Assembly: GCF_035969385.1 (NCBI RefSeq)
Contig: NZ_JAYKKJ010000002.1
Location: 372,001-436,000, forward strand
Source: SELP01 sp035969385
GTDB lineage: Bacteria > Pseudomonadota > Alphaproteobacteria > Rhodobacterales > Rhodobacteraceae
Length of the DNA: 64,000 bases
Direction: 5' to 3'
Positions 1 through 9,555 of this stretch are shown in pieces. Each line of letters starts with the position of its first letter. The first letter of the stretch is position 1. The notes under the pieces were generated by a model. It saw only the letters and a program-made list of their open reading frames with translations, ran no database searches and was not told where the DNA came from. A program made the position numbers and the translations under genes.

Positions 1-2
1 AT

Positions 3-1298
3 CTTGGGCGCGGGATTGGCGCTGGGCAGATCGACCCGGTGGACCTGTGCGAAACCTATCTTGCCGAGATTGATGCCCATCCCCTGCGGGACCGGATCTA
101 TGCCCGCGTCACCCATGACCGCGCCCGGGTCGAGGCCAAGGCCGCGTCGAACCGCGCCAAGACCGGGCACCGGCTGTCCCCGCTGGATGGGGTGCCGATC
201 AGCTGGAAAGACCTGTTCGATACCGCCGGCACCGCGACAGAGGCCGGGACCAGGTTGATGGAGGGGCGCATTCCCGACCGGGATGCAGAGGTTCTGCTCA
301 ATGCGACTGCCGCCGGGCTGGTCTGTCTTGGTAAGACCCACTTGTCGGAAATCGCCTTTTCCGGCCTCGGCTATAACCCGATGACCGCGACCCCGCCCTG
401 CGTGAACGACCCGGATTCGGTTCCCGGTGGCTCATCGTCCGGGGCCGCGGCCTCTGTCGCCTTTGGATTGGCGGCGGCGGCGATCGGGTCCGACACCGGC
501 GGGTCGGTGCGGGTGCCATCGGCGTGGAATGATCTGGTCGGGCTGAAAACGACCCATGGGCGGCTGTCGATTGAGGGCGTCGTGCCCCTGTGCGAAACCT
601 TCGACACCGTGGGGCCCTTGTGCCGCTCGGTCGAGGACGCGAGCCTTCTGCTGGCGGTGCTTGAAGGCGGGCAAGCCGCGGACCTGAAAGGCGCCTCGCT
701 GGACGGTGCCCGTTTGATGATTCTTGATACAGTCGCGATGGAAGGGCTGCGCGATGCCCCGCGCGCAGCGTTTCAAAGCGCGGTGGAACGGCTGCAAAAC
801 GCCGGGGCAGAGGTAGTTCATTGCGCGGTGCCAGAGTTGCCCCGTGCCTATGAGCTTGCCGGGATGCTTTATGCCGCCGACGCCTGGGCCGCGTGGCGCG
901 ACCTGATCGAACCGAACCCGGACAAGATGTTCCGCCAGATTTATGACCGGATCCTGCCCGGCGGAGACTACACGGCCTCTGACTACATCGCAGGTTGGCG
1001 CGAATTGAACACGATCCGGGCGGACTACCTTGCCGCCACGGCGGGATATGACGCGGTGATCATGCCGACGGTGCCCAGCCTGCCGCCCAATCTGGCCCGG
1101 CTGGAAACGGACGCGGATTACTATGTGACAGAGAACCTGCTGGCCCTGCGAAACACCCGCGTCGGCAACCTGATGGGGCTTTGTGGCCTGACCATTCCCA
1201 CCGGCGTGCCGTCCTGCGGCATCCTGTTCAACAGCGCGCCGGGGCAGGAGGAAGCGCTGCTGCGGTTGGGGATCGCCGCCGAGGCGGCTCTGTCCTAG
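3..1298 (+). CDS. Amidase-signature family hydrolase (5'-truncated by window edge)
   Basis: This is a member of the amidase-signature (GatA/AtzF-like) family, which hydrolyses C-N amide bonds through a Ser-cisSer-Lys triad. The catalytic Lys sits in SWKDL (about 201-215), the cis-Ser in GGSSSG (about 426-443) and the nucleophilic Ser in SDTGGSVR (about 489-512), so all three triad residues are visible. The frame stays open to base 3, and the residues before the GTG at 39 (GRGIGAGQIDP) still look like the family N terminus, so the true start lies outside the window. The substrate cannot be told from sequence. It may be a general amidase rather than GatA, because no GatB or GatC gene is adjacent. 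Confidence 0.85.
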   Translation, partial: LGRGIGAGQIDPVDLCETYLAEIDAHPLRDRIYARVTHDRARVEAKAASNRAKTGHRLSPLDGVPISWKDLFDTAGTATEAGTRLMEGRIPDRDAEVLLNATAAGLVCLGKTHLSEIAFSGLGYNPMTATPPCVNDPDSVPGGSSSGAAASVAFGLAAAAIGSDTGGSVRVPSAWNDLVGLKTTHGRLSIEGVVPLCETFDTVGPLCRSVEDASLLLAVLEGGQAADLKGASLDGARLMILDTVAMEGLRDAPRAAFQSAVERLQNAGAEVVHCAVPELPRAYELAGMLYAADAWAAWRDLIEPNPDKMFRQIYDRILPGGDYTASDYIAGWRELNTIRADYLAATAGYDAVIMPTVPSLPPNLARLETDADYYVTENLLALRNTRVGNLMGLCGLTIPTGVPSCGILFNSAPGQEEALLRLGIAAEAALS

Positions 1299-1438
1299 CG
1301 CCGCCACCAGCACAAAAAAGCAACAATCCGGGGCCGCAACCCCCGCGATTCGTTCCGTTTTTCTGGACAGCGCCGCGCCACGCGGGGTAAGGTCATGCCA
1401 AAGCAGGGCGACAATGATCCTGCAAACCTGAGGCAGTT

Positions 1439-2620
1439 ATGGATTTTCCCGAGCGGTTTTCGAACCTTCCGGAATACGCGTTTCCGCGCCTGCGGACGCT
1501 TCTTGATCACCTTGAACCGGGTGGCGAACCGATTGTCATGACAATCGGCGAACCGCGGCATCCGATGCCGCCGTTCGTTGCTGATGTGCTTGCGGCCAAT
1601 ATCGGTGGTTTTGCCAAATACCCGCCGAACGATGGATCGCCCGAACTGCTGTCGGCCATCGCGGGGTGGATTTCGTTGCGCTACGGCGTGTCGGTGACGC
1701 CGGATCAGATCATGGCGCTGAATGGCACGCGCGAGGGGTTGATGAACGCGGCCATCGCCCTGTGCCCGGAACAGAAGAACGGCCAACGGCCGGTGATCCT
1801 GACGCCGAACCCGTTCTATCAGGTCTATGCGGTTGCCGCCCTGACCTGTGGGGCAGAGCCGGTCTATGTCGCCGCTGACGATGCCACCGGCCATTTGCCC
1901 GACTACACCGCCCTTCCCGGGGATGTTCTGGACCGAACCGCCATCGCCTATGTCTGTTCGCCCGCCAACCCGCAGGGGGCGGTGGCGACGGAAGACTACT
2001 GGCGCGACCTGATTGCCTTGGCGGAAAAGCACGATTTCCGCATCTTCGCCGATGAATGCTATTCCGAGATTTACCGCGATACGCCGCCGGTCGGCGCGTT
2101 GGAAGTCTCGTCGCGGATGGGCGCGGACCCCGAACGCGTGGTGATCTTTCATTCGCTGTCGAAGCGGTCGAACCTGCCGGGGCTGCGGTCGGGGTTCTGT
2201 GCGGGGGGCGTGAAGTCCATCGTGCGCATCCGGCAATTGCGGGCCTATGCGGGTGCGCCGCTGCCGCTGCCCCTGCAGCGGGTGGCGGAAAAGGTCTGGG
2301 CGGACGAGGTCCACGTGATCGAGAACCGAACGCTTTATCAGCAGAAATACCGCATGGCCGACCGCATCTTTGGAAATGTGCCCGGCTACATGGCCCCGCA
2401 AGCGGGGTTCTTCCTGTGGCTGCCCGTCGAGGACGGAGAAGCCGCGACGGCGAAACTTTGGACTGAAACCGGCGTGCGGGTCCTGCCCGGCGCCTACCTG
2501 AGCCGCGAGGTCGGGGGGCATAACCCCGGCAGGGGGTTCATCCGGGTCGCGATGGTGGCCGGGCAAGAAGAAATGCAGCGCGGGCTGACGGCGATCCGCG
2601 ACTGCCTCTACGGTGATTGA
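1439..2620 (+). CDS. Class I/II PLP-dependent aminotransferase, DapC-like
   Basis: A cytoplasmic fold-type I aminotransferase of 393 residues. The PLP-binding Lys is K242 in SLSKRSNLPGLRSG, and the cofactor-pyridine Asp is D205 in FADECYSE. The SKRSNLPGLR context resembles N-succinyl-diaminopimelate aminotransferases (DapC), which would place it in lysine and peptidoglycan precursor synthesis. That specificity is an inference, because related enzymes act on other amino acids. The ATG at 1439 begins a typical family N terminus. It ends 11 bases before ftsK and is probably co-transcribed with it. The 140-base gap after the amidase shows no clear terminator. Confidence 0.8.
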   Translation: MDFPERFSNLPEYAFPRLRTLLDHLEPGGEPIVMTIGEPRHPMPPFVADVLAANIGGFAKYPPNDGSPELLSAIAGWISLRYGVSVTPDQIMALNGTREGLMNAAIALCPEQKNGQRPVILTPNPFYQVYAVAALTCGAEPVYVAADDATGHLPDYTALPGDVLDRTAIAYVCSPANPQGAVATEDYWRDLIALAEKHDFRIFADECYSEIYRDTPPVGALEVSSRMGADPERVVIFHSLSKRSNLPGLRSGFCAGGVKSIVRIRQLRAYAGAPLPLPLQRVAEKVWADEVHVIENRTLYQQKYRMADRIFGNVPGYMAPQAGFFLWLPVEDGEAATAKLWTETGVRVLPGAYLSREVGGHNPGRGFIRVAMVAGQEEMQRGLTAIRDCLYGD

Positions 2621-2631
2621 GGACGACAGGC

Positions 2632-5600
2632 ATGGCATCTTACACGACGCGACAGCGCGATCCGCTACTGGACAGCACCACGCAGGCGGCGCTTGAAAAG
2701 CGGGGCCGGGAACTGCTTGGGATCGGTCTGGTGGTTCTGGGCGTGATGGCCGGCATGATGATCGGAACCTATAGCCCGGAGGATCCGAACTGGATGCTGG
2801 CCACCGACGCGCCTGTCCAGAACTGGATGGGCCGGGCCGGGGCCTCCATCGCGGCGCCGTTGTTCATGATCGCGGGCTGGGCGACCTGGGGCATTGCCCT
2901 GTGCCTTACTGCCTGGGGTGTGCGAATGGTGATGCACAACGGGCAGGACCGGGCCCTTGGCCGGATCATTTTCGCCCCCATCGCCATCGCCGTTGCCGCG
3001 GTCTATGCGTCCACGTTGGCACCGGGGCAGGGCTGGACCCATAGCTTTGGTCTGGGCGGGCTGTTCGGGGATACGGCCCTGTCGATTGGTCTGACGATCC
3101 TGCCGGTCCCGGCGTCGATTGGGGTCAAGCTGTTCTCGTTGATCGCGGGCGTTTTGACCCTTGTTCTTGCGGCTTTCGTACTTGGGTTTACCCGACCGGA
3201 ACTGCGGCAGGTGGGCCGTTTCCTGCTGATCGGGCTGATCGTTCTCTATACGCTGGTCTTGCGGGTGCTTGGCAAAGGGGCCTCGGCCTCGATGAAGGCC
3301 GCGACCGGGTTGCATGAAACGGTTCAGACGCGGCGGGAACAGGCCCGTGCAGAGCGCGCCCAACTGACCGAGGAATACGAGGCCGAACAGCGGTTTCCAG
3401 CCCCGCCGACCGCCGAAGAGCGCAGCCGAGTGGCTGCGGTCATTCGTGCGAACCCTGTTATGCCGACCCATCGTACGGAACCGCAGATGCACCGTGCCAT
3501 GCCGCCCCTGCCACAGGATGCCGGTTGGGCCGACGAACCACTGGTTGCCCCGGTCAGGGCGCAGCCGGCCCCGACCGGCGGCTTGCGCGGCCTGATGCCG
3601 TCGTTGCTGCGCCGCCAACCGGACCCGATGCCCGCGCCGGAACTTGTTGATCCGGGCCTTGCGCCGGACCCGTCGATGCCCGTCGATGGCGACCGCATTC
3701 GCAGCCGCATCACCGAGGCCATCCGCGCCCGTCAAACCGCAACGGTGGCGCAGCCGCCGGTCACCCGCACCGAGGCTGGTCTTCGGATCGAACCGTCGCT
3801 GACCGCTGGCAAGGGCCCGCGCCCGCTGGTGTTTGCGCCGACCGCGCCGACACCGGTCGAGGCAGACTTCGCGCCGCAGGCTCCGGTTGTCGCGGACGAG
3901 GATGATCTGTTGGTGCTGGAAGACGAATGGATGGACGAAATGCCGCCGGTGGACAGCCGCGCGCCCCTGACCGCTGAACCCCTGTTCGACACGCAGGAGC
4001 AGGCTCAACCCCGCGTTCAGACCCCGACGGCAGAGCCGCGCAAGGTTGTCCAGCATCAGTTGAACCGCAAGGTCATCCCGTCCAAGCAGGCCCGGGCCGA
4101 GGCCCAGCCGAAACTGCAATTCGAAGACCGCCATGCGGACTATGAACATCCGCCTCTGTCGCTTCTGATGAATCCGATTGAAATCCAGCGGCACCACCTG
4201 TCCGACGAGGCGCTGGAAGAAAACGCCCGGATGCTGGAAAGCGTTCTGGACGACTATGGCGTCAAGGGCGAGATCGTAAGCGTCCGCCCCGGCCCCGTCG
4301 TGACCATGTACGAACTGGAACCGGCGCCGGGCCTGAAGGCAAGCCGCGTGATCGGCCTTGCCGACGATATCGCCCGGTCGATGTCGGCCCTGTCGGCCCG
4401 TGTGTCCACTGTGCCCGGCCGGTCGGTGATTGGGATCGAACTGCCCAATGCCGCCCGCGAAAAAGTGGTGCTGCGCGAGATTCTGGCGGCACGGGATTTC
4501 GGCGACAGCAACATGAAACTGCCGCTTGCGCTGGGTAAGGATATCGGCGGCGACCCGATTGTCGCCAACCTTGCCAAGATGCCCCACCTGCTGATCGCGG
4601 GGACCACGGGCTCGGGCAAGTCGGTTGCGATCAATACGATGATCTTGTCGCTTCTTTACAAGCTGACCCCGGACGAATGCCGGCTGATCATGATCGACCC
4701 GAAGATGCTGGAACTGTCGGTCTATGACGGCATCCCGCACCTTCTGTCGCCGGTGGTGACCGACCCGAAAAAGGCGGTCGTCGCCCTGAAATGGGTCGTC
4801 GGCGAGATGGAAGAACGCTATCGCAAGATGTCCAAGATGGGCGTGCGCAACATCGAAGGCTACAACGGCCGCGTTGCCGACGCGCTGGGCCGGAACGAGA
4901 TGTTCAGCCGCACCGTCCAGACCGGGTTTGACGAGGAAACCGGCGATCCGATCTTCGAGACCGAGGAATTCGCGCCCGAGAAGATGCCCTATATCGTCGT
5001 CATCGTCGACGAGATGGCCGACCTGATGATGGTCGCGGGCAAAGAGATTGAGGCCTGCATCCAGCGCCTCGCCCAGATGGCGCGGGCGTCCGGTATCCAC
5101 CTGATCATGGCCACCCAGCGCCCGTCGGTCGACGTGATCACCGGCACGATCAAGGCCAACTTCCCGACCCGGATTTCCTTCCAGGTGACGTCGAAGATCG
5201 ACAGCCGCACGATCCTTGGAGAACAGGGGGCCGAACAGCTGCTTGGTATGGGCGACATGCTCTATATGGCCGGAGGCGGTCGGATCAGCCGCGTACACGG
5301 CCCCTTTGTCAGCGACGAAGAGGTCGAAGAGATCGTCAATTACCTCAAGGGCTTTGGCCCGCCGGAATACATGTCCGGCGTGGTCGACGGACCGGACGAG
5401 GAAAAAGGCGCGGATATCGACCTCGTCTTGGGGCTAGGCGGCAATACCGACGGCGAAGATGCGCTGTATGATCAGGCGGTCGCCATCGTGGCCAAGGACC
5501 GGAAGTGTTCCACGTCCTACATCCAGCGCAAGCTGGCTATCGGCTATAACAAGGCTGCCCGGCTGGTCGAACAGATGGAAGACGAGGGCGTTGTCAGCGC

Positions 5601-5649
5601 GGCCAACCACGTTGGCAAACGCGAAGTTCTGGTGCCCGAACAACACTAG
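2632..5649 (+). CDS. ftsK: DNA translocase FtsK
   Basis: Septum-located DNA pump that clears the chromosome terminus during division and activates XerCD at dif. The protein has 1005 residues. The N terminus carries several hydrophobic membrane segments (about residues 25-210). A Pro/Ala/Gln-rich low-complexity linker follows (about 220-510), then the RecA-like motor with Walker A GTTGSGKS at 657-664, a DEMADLMM Walker B region and a conserved ATQRPSVDVITG segment. The C-terminal gamma winged-helix domain (about 935-1000, SYIQRKLAIGYNKAARL) reads KOPS sequences. I chose the ATG at 2632, which has a GAGG upstream, over the in-frame TTG at 2617. The stop of the upstream aminotransferase gene is only 11 bases away. 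Confidence 0.96.
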   Translation: MASYTTRQRDPLLDSTTQAALEKRGRELLGIGLVVLGVMAGMMIGTYSPEDPNWMLATDAPVQNWMGRAGASIAAPLFMIAGWATWGIALCLTAWGVRMVMHNGQDRALGRIIFAPIAIAVAAVYASTLAPGQGWTHSFGLGGLFGDTALSIGLTILPVPASIGVKLFSLIAGVLTLVLAAFVLGFTRPELRQVGRFLLIGLIVLYTLVLRVLGKGASASMKAATGLHETVQTRREQARAERAQLTEEYEAEQRFPAPPTAEERSRVAAVIRANPVMPTHRTEPQMHRAMPPLPQDAGWADEPLVAPVRAQPAPTGGLRGLMPSLLRRQPDPMPAPELVDPGLAPDPSMPVDGDRIRSRITEAIRARQTATVAQPPVTRTEAGLRIEPSLTAGKGPRPLVFAPTAPTPVEADFAPQAPVVADEDDLLVLEDEWMDEMPPVDSRAPLTAEPLFDTQEQAQPRVQTPTAEPRKVVQHQLNRKVIPSKQARAEAQPKLQFEDRHADYEHPPLSLLMNPIEIQRHHLSDEALEENARMLESVLDDYGVKGEIVSVRPGPVVTMYELEPAPGLKASRVIGLADDIARSMSALSARVSTVPGRSVIGIELPNAAREKVVLREILAARDFGDSNMKLPLALGKDIGGDPIVANLAKMPHLLIAGTTGSGKSVAINTMILSLLYKLTPDECRLIMIDPKMLELSVYDGIPHLLSPVVTDPKKAVVALKWVVGEMEERYRKMSKMGVRNIEGYNGRVADALGRNEMFSRTVQTGFDEETGDPIFETEEFAPEKMPYIVVIVDEMADLMMVAGKEIEACIQRLAQMARASGIHLIMATQRPSVDVITGTIKANFPTRISFQVTSKIDSRTILGEQGAEQLLGMGDMLYMAGGGRISRVHGPFVSDEEVEEIVNYLKGFGPPEYMSGVVDGPDEEKGADIDLVLGLGGNTDGEDALYDQAVAIVAKDRKCSTSYIQRKLAIGYNKAARLVEQMEDEGVVSAANHVGKREVLVPEQH

Positions 5650-5672
5650 CCAGAGTAGGCCATGTCACGATC

Positions 5673-5693
5673 GGCGACGCGATGAGCGTCGCC
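5673..5693 (+). terminator. Hairpin downstream of ftsK, possible terminator
   Basis: A perfect 8-bp inverted repeat (GGCGACGC, loop GATGA, GCGTCGCC) begins 23 bases after the ftsK stop. There is no T-run, so intrinsic termination is uncertain. It could instead stabilise the mRNA 3' end. Confidence 0.4.
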
Positions 5694-5773
5694 GTCACTA
5701 CTTGTGATTGGGGTGGTGGCTGCTTCTAAGCCGGTTATTCTTGATGGCAATGAAGTTTTGCCAAGGATTCCCC

Positions 5774-6217
5774 ATGCCCCTTCAAATTCGCCGCCCGACC
5801 GATACAGACCGGGAAAGCTGGAATGAACTCTACGCCGGTTACGCCGATTTCTATCAAGTGACCCAGACCCAAGACATGCGCGACAAGGTCTGGTCCTGGA
5901 TTACCGATCCGGCGCATGAGGTTGACGGGCTTGTGGCGGACCTGAATGGAGCCGTTATCGGCCTGACCCATTTCCGGCCCTTCGCTCGGCCGCTTGCTGC
6001 GGCGACTGGCGGATTTCTTGACGATCTGTTCGTCGATCCCGCGGCAAGGGGCAGCGGGGCGGCACGGGCGCTGATCGAGGCGGTTTCGGCGGAAGGCAAA
6101 GCCCGGGGCTGGTCGGTGATCCGTTGGATCACCGCCGACAATAACTACCGGGCGCGCGGGCTTTATGATCAGCTTGCCGATCGGACTGGCTGGATCACCT
6201 ATGACATCAAGATTTGA
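5774..6217 (+). CDS. GNAT family N-acetyltransferase
   Basis: A 147-residue single-domain GCN5-related acetyltransferase. The acetyl-CoA pyrophosphate loop is visible as DPAARGSGAARALIE (about residues 84-98), preceded by the beta-4 strand GFLDDLFV and followed by a typical NxxARxLYxxL-like helix (NYRARGLYDQL). I use the ATG at 5774 because AAGGA lies just upstream and the family N terminus (LQIRRPTDTD) starts there. Reading on from the GTG at 5708 would add unrelated hydrophobic residues. The substrate is unknown. It stands between ftsK and lolA without overlap to either. Confidence 0.8.
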   Translation: MPLQIRRPTDTDRESWNELYAGYADFYQVTQTQDMRDKVWSWITDPAHEVDGLVADLNGAVIGLTHFRPFARPLAAATGGFLDDLFVDPAARGSGAARALIEAVSAEGKARGWSVIRWITADNNYRARGLYDQLADRTGWITYDIKI

Positions 6218-6328
6218 GGCGCAGCTATTCGCTGACGACCGGGTTGTTATCGATTATCGCTTGGGTTCCTGATCTGTAGGGCCCATCTGATAGGCAGGCA
6301 ATGCCGCGTGTTTCCGGAAGGACCAGAT

Positions 6329-6940
6329 ATGAACAAGTTTCGCAGATTTCTTTTGACCGCGCCGATCGTGCTCGCGGCACTTGGGGGGCAGGCACTGGCC
6401 CAGTCGATCCCATTGTCGGACCTGTCGGCCTATCTGAATTCGCTTCAGACGGCAGAAGGGCAGTTCACCCAGATCAACGCTGATGGGACAATTTCGACCG
6501 GAACGATCTATATCAAGCGGCCCGGACGCATCCGGTTTGAATACGACCCGCCCGAACGGGCGCTGGTGATCGCGGGCGGCGGATCCCTTGCGGTTTTCGA
6601 TCCAAGGTCCAACACCGGGCCGGATCGCTATCCGCTAAGCGAAACGCCCCTGTCCATCATCCTCGCCCGAGAGGTCAATCTGGACCGCGCCCGGATGGTC
6701 GTGGATCACGGGGATGAAGGCAACGCGACCTACGTCGTGGCGCAGGACCCCGACCACCCCGAGTACGGCAATATCAAGCTGGTGTTCACCGGATCGCCTG
6801 TTCAGCTGCGACAATGGGTGATCAGTGACAATGCTGGGGGGGAAACGACGGTCATCCTTGGCGACATGCAGGTTGGTGGGCGCATCCGTGACGCCCTGTT
6901 CAACATCATTGCCGAAGAACAACGGTGGTCATCCAACTGA
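6329..6940 (+). CDS. lolA: Outer-membrane lipoprotein carrier protein LolA
   Basis: Periplasmic chaperone that takes lipoproteins from the LolCDE transporter to the outer membrane. The protein has 203 residues with a clear signal peptide (KFRRF, then a hydrophobic stretch, cleavage after ALA near residue 24). The mature part shows the LolA pattern: an early LSAYLNSLQTAEGQFTQ, then YIKRPGRIRFEYDPPE and a beta-rich remainder. The ATG at 6329 has GGAAGGA seven bases upstream, so the start is well supported. A hairpin terminator follows at 6957. The ftsK-to-lolA order is common in Rhodobacteraceae (from memory, not checked). Confidence 0.93.
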   Translation: MNKFRRFLLTAPIVLAALGGQALAQSIPLSDLSAYLNSLQTAEGQFTQINADGTISTGTIYIKRPGRIRFEYDPPERALVIAGGGSLAVFDPRSNTGPDRYPLSETPLSIILAREVNLDRARMVVDHGDEGNATYVVAQDPDHPEYGNIKLVFTGSPVQLRQWVISDNAGGETTVILGDMQVGGRIRDALFNIIAEEQRWSSN

Positions 6941-6956
6941 CCTGACCCTCGAAAAG

Positions 6957-6980
6957 AAAGGGCGCTGAGGGGCGCCCTTT
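6957..6980. terminator. Bidirectional intrinsic terminator between lolA and the transglycosylase gene
   Basis: A 9-bp perfect stem AAAGGGCGC / GCGCCCTTT with a 6-base loop is followed by more T residues on the plus strand and preceded by A residues that give T on the minus strand. It lies between two convergent genes, 17 bases after lolA and 7 bases before the stop of the minus-strand gene. Confidence 0.85.
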
Positions 6981-6986
6981 TTCGTG

Positions 6987-7577
6987 TCAGATCCGGACAC
7001 CCCGGCAACTGGCGATCTGCCGTTCATAGACGATCGCACGGGCCGCGACTTCGTCCGCGATACGGATAAGCCAGCTTTTGCCGCGATAGCTGCCGCGCAG
7101 GTATCCTGTCCGCCCTTCGTGATAAGCCAGATACTGGCCGCGGGTGTCATTCATGCCCAAACCCGTCTCTTCGACCGTCTGCGCCATGTACCAGCCCATG
7201 AAATCGGTCGCGTCGCCGAAATCGTCCCGCCGTGCGCCCATGCCACCGTGCTTGCGGCGGTATTCATCCCACGTGCCATCCAGCGCCTGCGCATAGCCAA
7301 AGGCCGAGGATTGGCGACCGACGGGGATAACGCCAAGCGCGTATTGATGCGGGGTCCGGTTATTGGAAATAAATTTGCTTTCCTGATAGATCATGGCCAT
7401 CAGGACATGGGGTTCGACGCCCCAATTGCGTTCCGCCTGTCGTAGCTCGCGCACATATTCCGGCCGTTCACGCAGGATCGCGCAAGCGTTTTCAAGATCG
7501 CGCGGCGCGGACCCTTGACGCTCTCCGCAGCTACCCAAAGCCGCAACAACCATCAGTGCGAGGAAGAATCTGCTCAT
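6987..7577 (-). CDS. Lytic transglycosylase-domain lipoprotein
   Basis: A 196-residue predicted lipoprotein with an SLT (goose-lysozyme-like) fold that would cleave peptidoglycan glycan strands in the periplasm. The start MSRFFLALMVVAALGSC fits a lipobox with the acylated Cys at residue 17. The catalytic Glu is probably E66 in AMIYQESKF, followed by the family motifs GYAQALDGTWDEY and YLAYHEGRTGYLRGSY. It is shorter than the classic MltC or EmtA enzymes, but the catalytic domain looks complete. It is monocistronic and convergent with lolA, with which it shares the terminator. The specific cleavage preference is unknown. Confidence 0.85.
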   Translation of the reverse strand: MSRFFLALMVVAALGSCGERQGSAPRDLENACAILRERPEYVRELRQAERNWGVEPHVLMAMIYQESKFISNNRTPHQYALGVIPVGRQSSAFGYAQALDGTWDEYRRKHGGMGARRDDFGDATDFMGWYMAQTVEETGLGMNDTRGQYLAYHEGRTGYLRGSYRGKSWLIRIADEVAARAIVYERQIASCRGVRI

Positions 7578-7799
7578 CTGCCTCTCGCTTTCTTTGTTTG
7601 GTCCAAGTCTAGCCGATCCCGCGCAAACAGGAAACTGGGATTTGGTACGATTTTCGGCGGTGATCTGCCGCCAAGGTGGATGTGCCGGGCGGACGGACTG
7701 TAAGCCTGTGTTCCACAGACTGTTTCCCGAGAATCAGGGCCGGATTCGTGGACAAACCGGGTGCGGAACAGTTAGGTTGGCTGTGGGGGCTATATTTTG

Positions 7800-8126
7800 A
7801 TGCTGAAAACGCGCGCAAAATATCATCTTGGGCAGGTGGTTCGCCACCGCAAACACCCTTTTCGGGGTGTGGTGTTCGATGTTGATGCGATCTTTTCCAA
7901 TACCGACGAATGGTACGAGGCGATCCCCGAGGACAGCCGCCCGGCCAAAGATCAGCCGTTCTATCATCTTTTGGCCGAAAACGACCAAAGCTACTACGTG
8001 GCCTATGTGTCGGAACAAAATCTGATCGCCGATTATTCCGGAGAACCGGTCAGCCATCCTGATCTGGACGATCTGTTTGGCCCCTTCGAAGACGGCCAGT
8101 ACCCGCTCCATTTCCAACTGAACTAG
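7800..8126 (+). CDS. hspQ: Heat shock protein HspQ (YccV-like)
   Basis: A 108-residue protein of the HspQ / hemimethylated-DNA-binding (YccV) family. In enterobacteria the family modulates Lon proteolysis and DnaA levels. Diagnostic segments are KYHLGQVVRHRKHPFRGVVFDVD, WYEAIPEDSRP, PFYHLLAEND and YVAYVSEQNL. ATG 7800 is taken as the start; a TTG directly before it (7797) would add one residue. The ribosome site is weak (a G-run at about 7783-7787). The gene is isolated, with 222 bases of non-coding DNA upstream and 270 bases downstream in which I see no gene. Confidence 0.9.
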   Translation: MLKTRAKYHLGQVVRHRKHPFRGVVFDVDAIFSNTDEWYEAIPEDSRPAKDQPFYHLLAENDQSYYVAYVSEQNLIADYSGEPVSHPDLDDLFGPFEDGQYPLHFQLN

Positions 8127-8396
8127 AGCCTGCCCGGCACGGCATTGGCACGGACCTTGCGCCCGAATGCAACGGCATCCGAGGCAACGATTTGCGATGC
8201 TTGCTTGGATGAAGAACCTCGACGCCGCGCAACTGGGTGGGGGCTTAGACTACGCGGCGCCGAGGGAAGCTTTTTGCAGCTACATGCGCAAGATGGCCGG
8301 GATTCGGGGCGCACCCGTGGAACAATCTGGGCGTTTTCGGGGCGATTGCACATTCCCGAAGAACGGGCCAATCTGCGCCCAAACGGAGGATCAACC

Positions 8397-9551
8397 ATGC
8401 GACCAGTCTATATTTGCGGCAGTGCGCGTACCCCGATGGGCGGGCTTCAGGGGGAGCTTGGTCAGGTGTCTGCCGCCGACCTGGGTGGAACGGCCATTCG
8501 CGCCGCCCTGAGCCGCAGCGGCAACCCGCAGGTGGACGAGTTGATCATGGGCTGTGTGCTGCCCGCGGGGCAGGGGCAGGCGCCTGCCCGGCAGGCCGGG
8601 TTCAAGGCGGGGTTAGGCGAAAGCGTTCCGGCAACCACCCTGAACAAGATGTGCGGATCGGGGATGAAGGCCGTGATGATGGGCAGTGACCAGATCGCGC
8701 TGGGCGGGGCCGAAACCATCGTCGCAGGCGGCATGGAAAGCATGTCGAACGCCCCTTACCTGTTGCCCAAGATGCGCGGCGGGGCCCGTCTGGGTCACGG
8801 TCAGGTGATTGACCACATGTTCCTGGACGGGCTGGAAGATGCCTATGATAAGGGCCGGCTGATGGGCACCTTTGCCGAGGATTGCGCCGAACATTTCCAG
8901 TTCACCCGCGAGGATCAGGACCAATACGCCATCGGGTCGCTGTCCAACGCGCTCGAGGCGGAGCGGACAGGGGCCTTCAAGGCCGAAATCGCCCCGGTCA
9001 CCGTCCACTCCCGCACGGGCGAGCAGGTCATTTCGGTTGATGAACAGCCGGGAAAGGCGCGGCCGGAAAAGATCCCAACCTTGCGGCCCGCTTTCCGTGA
9101 TGGCGGCACCGTCACGGCCGCCAATTCCAGTTCTATCTCCGATGGGGCTGCGGCGCTGGTCCTGTCGTCCGACGCGGGCCATGCCCGCGCCCGTATTCTT
9201 GGTCACGCCAGCCATGCGCAGGCGCCGGGCTGGTTCACGACCGCCCCGGTGCCCGCCGCGCGAAAACTGCTGGACCAGATCGGCTGGTCCGTGTCCGATG
9301 TGGACCTGTGGGAAGTGAACGAGGCCTTCGCCGTCGTCCCCATGGCCTTCATGCGCGAAATGGGGTTGCCGCGCGATGTGGTGAACGTCAACGGCGGAGC
9401 CTGTGCGCTGGGCCACCCGATTGGCGCGTCGGGGGCCCGGATCATCGTCACCTTGCTTCACGCACTTGAAACACGTGGGTTGAAGCGCGGGATCGCCGCG
9501 ATCTGCATCGGCGGCGGCGAAGGCACGGCCATCGCGATCGAACGGGTCTGA
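8397..9551 (+). CDS. Thiolase, acetyl-CoA acetyltransferase type
   Basis: A 384-residue thiolase that condenses or cleaves acyl-CoA, acting in acetoacetyl-CoA formation or beta-oxidation. The acyl-accepting Cys is C86 in NKMCGSGMKA. The C-terminal catalytic pair is H340 in CALGHPIGASG and C370 in ICIGGGEG. The length and the NEAFAVVPMAF segment fit biosynthetic or degradative acetyl-CoA acetyltransferases (AtoB/PhaA-like); which of the two is not decidable here because no phaB or acyl-CoA dehydrogenase is adjacent. The ATG at 8397 has GGAGG at 8385-8389, so the long in-frame extension upstream is not used. The next gene starts 4 bases after the stop. Confidence 0.9.
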   Translation: MRPVYICGSARTPMGGLQGELGQVSAADLGGTAIRAALSRSGNPQVDELIMGCVLPAGQGQAPARQAGFKAGLGESVPATTLNKMCGSGMKAVMMGSDQIALGGAETIVAGGMESMSNAPYLLPKMRGGARLGHGQVIDHMFLDGLEDAYDKGRLMGTFAEDCAEHFQFTREDQDQYAIGSLSNALEAERTGAFKAEIAPVTVHSRTGEQVISVDEQPGKARPEKIPTLRPAFRDGGTVTAANSSSISDGAAALVLSSDAGHARARILGHASHAQAPGWFTTAPVPAARKLLDQIGWSVSDVDLWEVNEAFAVVPMAFMREMGLPRDVVNVNGGACALGHPIGASGARIIVTLLHALETRGLKRGIAAICIGGGEGTAIAIERV

Positions 9552-9555
9552 ACCG

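Noticed and set aside
2665..5298. Long open frame of 877 codons on the minus strand inside ftsK
   Set aside because: The plus-strand product is unmistakably FtsK. The antisense frame is His/Arg/Gln-rich with no family pattern, a usual side effect of GC-rich third positions.
7791..7796. TATATT box before hspQ as a heat-shock promoter
   Set aside because: It lies only three bases before the ATG, too close for a normal start, and no matching -35 is seen at proper spacing.
8127..8396. Possible small gene or N-terminal extension upstream of the thiolase
   Set aside because: The open frame continues upstream, but the residues are not thiolase-like and a good GGAGG precedes ATG 8397. I see no other gene in the gap.
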